Positions 42,085 through 42,891 of a stretch of 42,891 bases of DNA are shown here, one piece after another. Origin of the DNA: Roseovarius sp. UBA6217 (GTDB lineage Bacteria; Pseudomonadota; Alphaproteobacteria; Rhodobacterales; Rhodobacteraceae); the NCBI GenBank assembly GCA_002421985.1, contig DISF01000037.1, positions 36,029-78,919 on the forward strand. Direction: 5' to 3'. Under the pieces are notes generated by a model. It made no database searches, had not been told where the DNA came from, and was given only the letters and a program-made list of their open reading frames with translations. The position numbers were made by a program, and so were the translations under genes. How positions within the stretch are numbered: the first letter of the stretch is position 1; each line of letters opens with the position of its first letter.

Positions 42085-42149
42085 TGGGGCACGTTCGAGT
42101 GACATAGACGAATCGGGGCGGGAAACCGGCCCGACAGACTGCAAAGGCT

Positions 42150-42192
42150 TTCGCGCTGCGGTGTTTCCAGCATCGTTTCTTCGCAGCGCGAA
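42150..42192 (+). repeat. Inverted repeat in the leader of the 56-aa gene
   Basis: Perfect 11-bp arms TTCGCGCTGCG (42150-42160) and CGCAGCGCGAA (42182-42192) with a 21-base loop. A second hairpin AGGGCGGC / GCCGCCCT follows at 42226-42251. The region 42085-42276 is thus a long structured leader with no other gene. Confidence 0.6.
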
Positions 42193-42276
42193 TGAGGGTC
42201 CGGGTTGACTCCTTCCCCCGGTTTTAGGGCGGCGCTGGCGGGTGCCGCCCTTCCCTTATTGCAGAAGGAGTCTCAT

Positions 42277-42447
42277 ATGCGAAAACTGACCAAATCAGAA
42301 TTGCGCAGCGTTCGGACGCTGGCAAATATTCTCACCGAAAGCGGGCTGTCCTATGAGGGAACCGCCTATATCGTCGGAATGCGGCTAAAATACCTTGGCG
42401 CATTTTCGATTTCCAACTTGGAACAGGTTTTCCAGGTTCGGAATTAA
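42277..42447 (+). CDS. Small protein, 56 aa, unrecognised
   Basis: A 56-aa product starting MRKLTKSELRSVRTLANILTESGL and ending LEQVFQVRN. AAGGAG lies 6 bases before the ATG, an excellent site. It looks like a small helical protein without signal peptide or Cys. I do not recognise it. It is divergent from the head operon and is preceded by a long structured leader, so it may be a regulator or a small phage or satellite protein. Confidence 0.6.
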   Translation: MRKLTKSELRSVRTLANILTESGLSYEGTAYIVGMRLKYLGAFSISNLEQVFQVRN

Positions 42448-42472
42448 AAGCACTTCTGCCGTGAAATGCACG

Positions 42473-42510
42473 ATGAATGAGATGTAGACATAAAATCCCC
42501 GCTCATTCAT
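42473..42510 (+). repeat. Inverted repeat between the two small genes
   Basis: Perfect 9-bp arms ATGAATGAG (42473-42481) and CTCATTCAT (42502-42510) with a 20-base AT-rich loop. It follows the 56-aa gene and precedes the 60-aa gene, so it may be an operator or a terminator. Confidence 0.55.
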
Positions 42511-42545
42511 AAGTCGACGCGTTCAAACCGAAAAGGAGTCGCCTT

Positions 42546-42728
42546 ATGCACCTGCAACAATCCACCGGAAGCATGGAAGCTGACCGCCTCATGGTCGACT
42601 TCATTTCCAACCCGCGCTTCCCGGAAGCCCTTGCCCGGATCAAGCGCGCCGCAGCCGAAAACGATGATGAATTCTTGGCTGACTTCCTGTTGCGCGCCTA
42701 TCTGGGGTCGACGCCAAGCGGGGAATGA
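42546..42728 (+). CDS. Small protein, 60 aa, unrecognised
   Basis: A 60-aa acidic product starting MHLQQSTGSMEADRLMVDFISNPRFPEALARIKRAAAEN and ending LRAYLGSTPSGE. AAAAGGAG lies 8 bases before the ATG. Probably a single helical bundle; no known motif seen. It shares its strong ribosome binding site style (AAGGAGTC) with the 56-aa gene and is likely under similar control. Confidence 0.6.
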   Translation: MHLQQSTGSMEADRLMVDFISNPRFPEALARIKRAAAENDDEFLADFLLRAYLGSTPSGE

Positions 42729-42739
42729 TCGGCGGCAGG

Positions 42740-42767
42740 GCACAAGCCGGGTTACCTCGGCTTGTGC
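42740..42767 (+). terminator. Hairpin after the 60-aa gene
   Basis: Perfect 9-bp stem GCACAAGCC / GGCTTGTGC with a 10-base loop, 12 bases after the stop. No T run follows. It also overlaps the end of a possible minus-strand gene. Confidence 0.55.
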
Positions 42768-42889
42768 GTGAAATCAAACCGTAGATCGGATTCGGAAATC
42801 CAAGACGGCTGCGGCAGTCGTTCGCTTGCGTCCGGGTCGATAGATTTCAGCCACCAGAAGAATTCAAAGGCTTGTCTTATCCTGAACCC
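42752..42889 (-). CDS. Possible C-terminal end of a gene cut by the window edge
   Basis: An open frame of 45 codons enters from the right edge on the minus strand and ends at a TAA (plus 42752-42754). It includes FRIRQAFEFFWWLKSIDPDASERL and ends DFTHKPR. The residue composition looks protein-like. Too little is visible to assign it. Confidence 0.3.
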   Translation of the reverse strand, partial: GFRIRQAFEFFWWLKSIDPDASERLPQPSWISESDLRFDFTHKPR

Positions 42890-42891
42890 GG

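Overview
The window reads as a piece of a GC-rich alphaproteobacterial chromosome of the Rhodobacteraceae/Roseobacteraceae type. The indications are the bztABCD amino-acid transport operon, dnaX-ybaB-recR, a rpsU-COQ9 pair, an ATP12-family chaperone, TrcR (DUF1013), a stand-alone NDUFS6-like zinc finger protein, and several copies of an intergenic motif built on CTTCATCTTGCC...AATACTC that I associate from memory with roseobacters. No rRNA, tRNA or CRISPR array was found.

Layout. Bases 1-12.7 kb hold replication and repair genes: an ABC-2 type ATPase, a zinc-finger protein, polA, a YhaN/YhaO (Rad50/Mre11-like) pair on the minus strand, then dnaX, a small membrane protein, ybaB, recR and a DUF1294 gene. 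Bases 12.7-15.8 kb hold a minus-strand cluster (hydroxyacid dehydrogenase, CsaA-like tRNA-binding protein, proC, YbjN). Bases 16-22.5 kb hold ttcA, a degenerate GGDEF protein, yidC, engB, an eroded SDR pseudogene, argB, an apparently internally deleted ferredoxin-like gene and a SixA-type phosphatase. Bases 22.5-27 kb are bztABCD. Bases 27.2-29.9 kb are ATP12, rluC, crcB and rpsU on the minus strand. Bases 29.9-35.8 kb are COQ9, a quinone oxidoreductase, a sialidase-like protein and its membrane partner, trcR and an ornithine decarboxylase behind a structured leader.

The accessory part starts at about 35.9 kb. A universal stress gene has lost its 5' end to an IS30-family element. That element has itself lost its 3' end and is joined to the C-terminal part of a tyrosine integrase. 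Ten bases after the integrase stop lies a 19-nt sequence that looks like a tRNA 3' end (an att core), followed by direct and inverted ATACCAACA repeats. Beyond it, on the minus strand, is a compact operon of phage head genes: an unrecognised 170-aa protein, a lambda-type portal, a 51-aa protein sharing its tail with the portal, a prohead protease/major capsid fusion, a gpW-like joining protein and a DUF2190 protein. The operon has a recognisable promoter at its head and a large inverted repeat at its end. No terminase or tail gene is visible. Divergent from it are two very small genes with strong ribosome binding sites, separated by long inverted repeats, before the window ends.

The most interesting system is this head-only operon with its att-like end. 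It could be a remnant prophage, a capsid-encoding satellite or a domesticated capsid; the DNA to the right of the window would decide.
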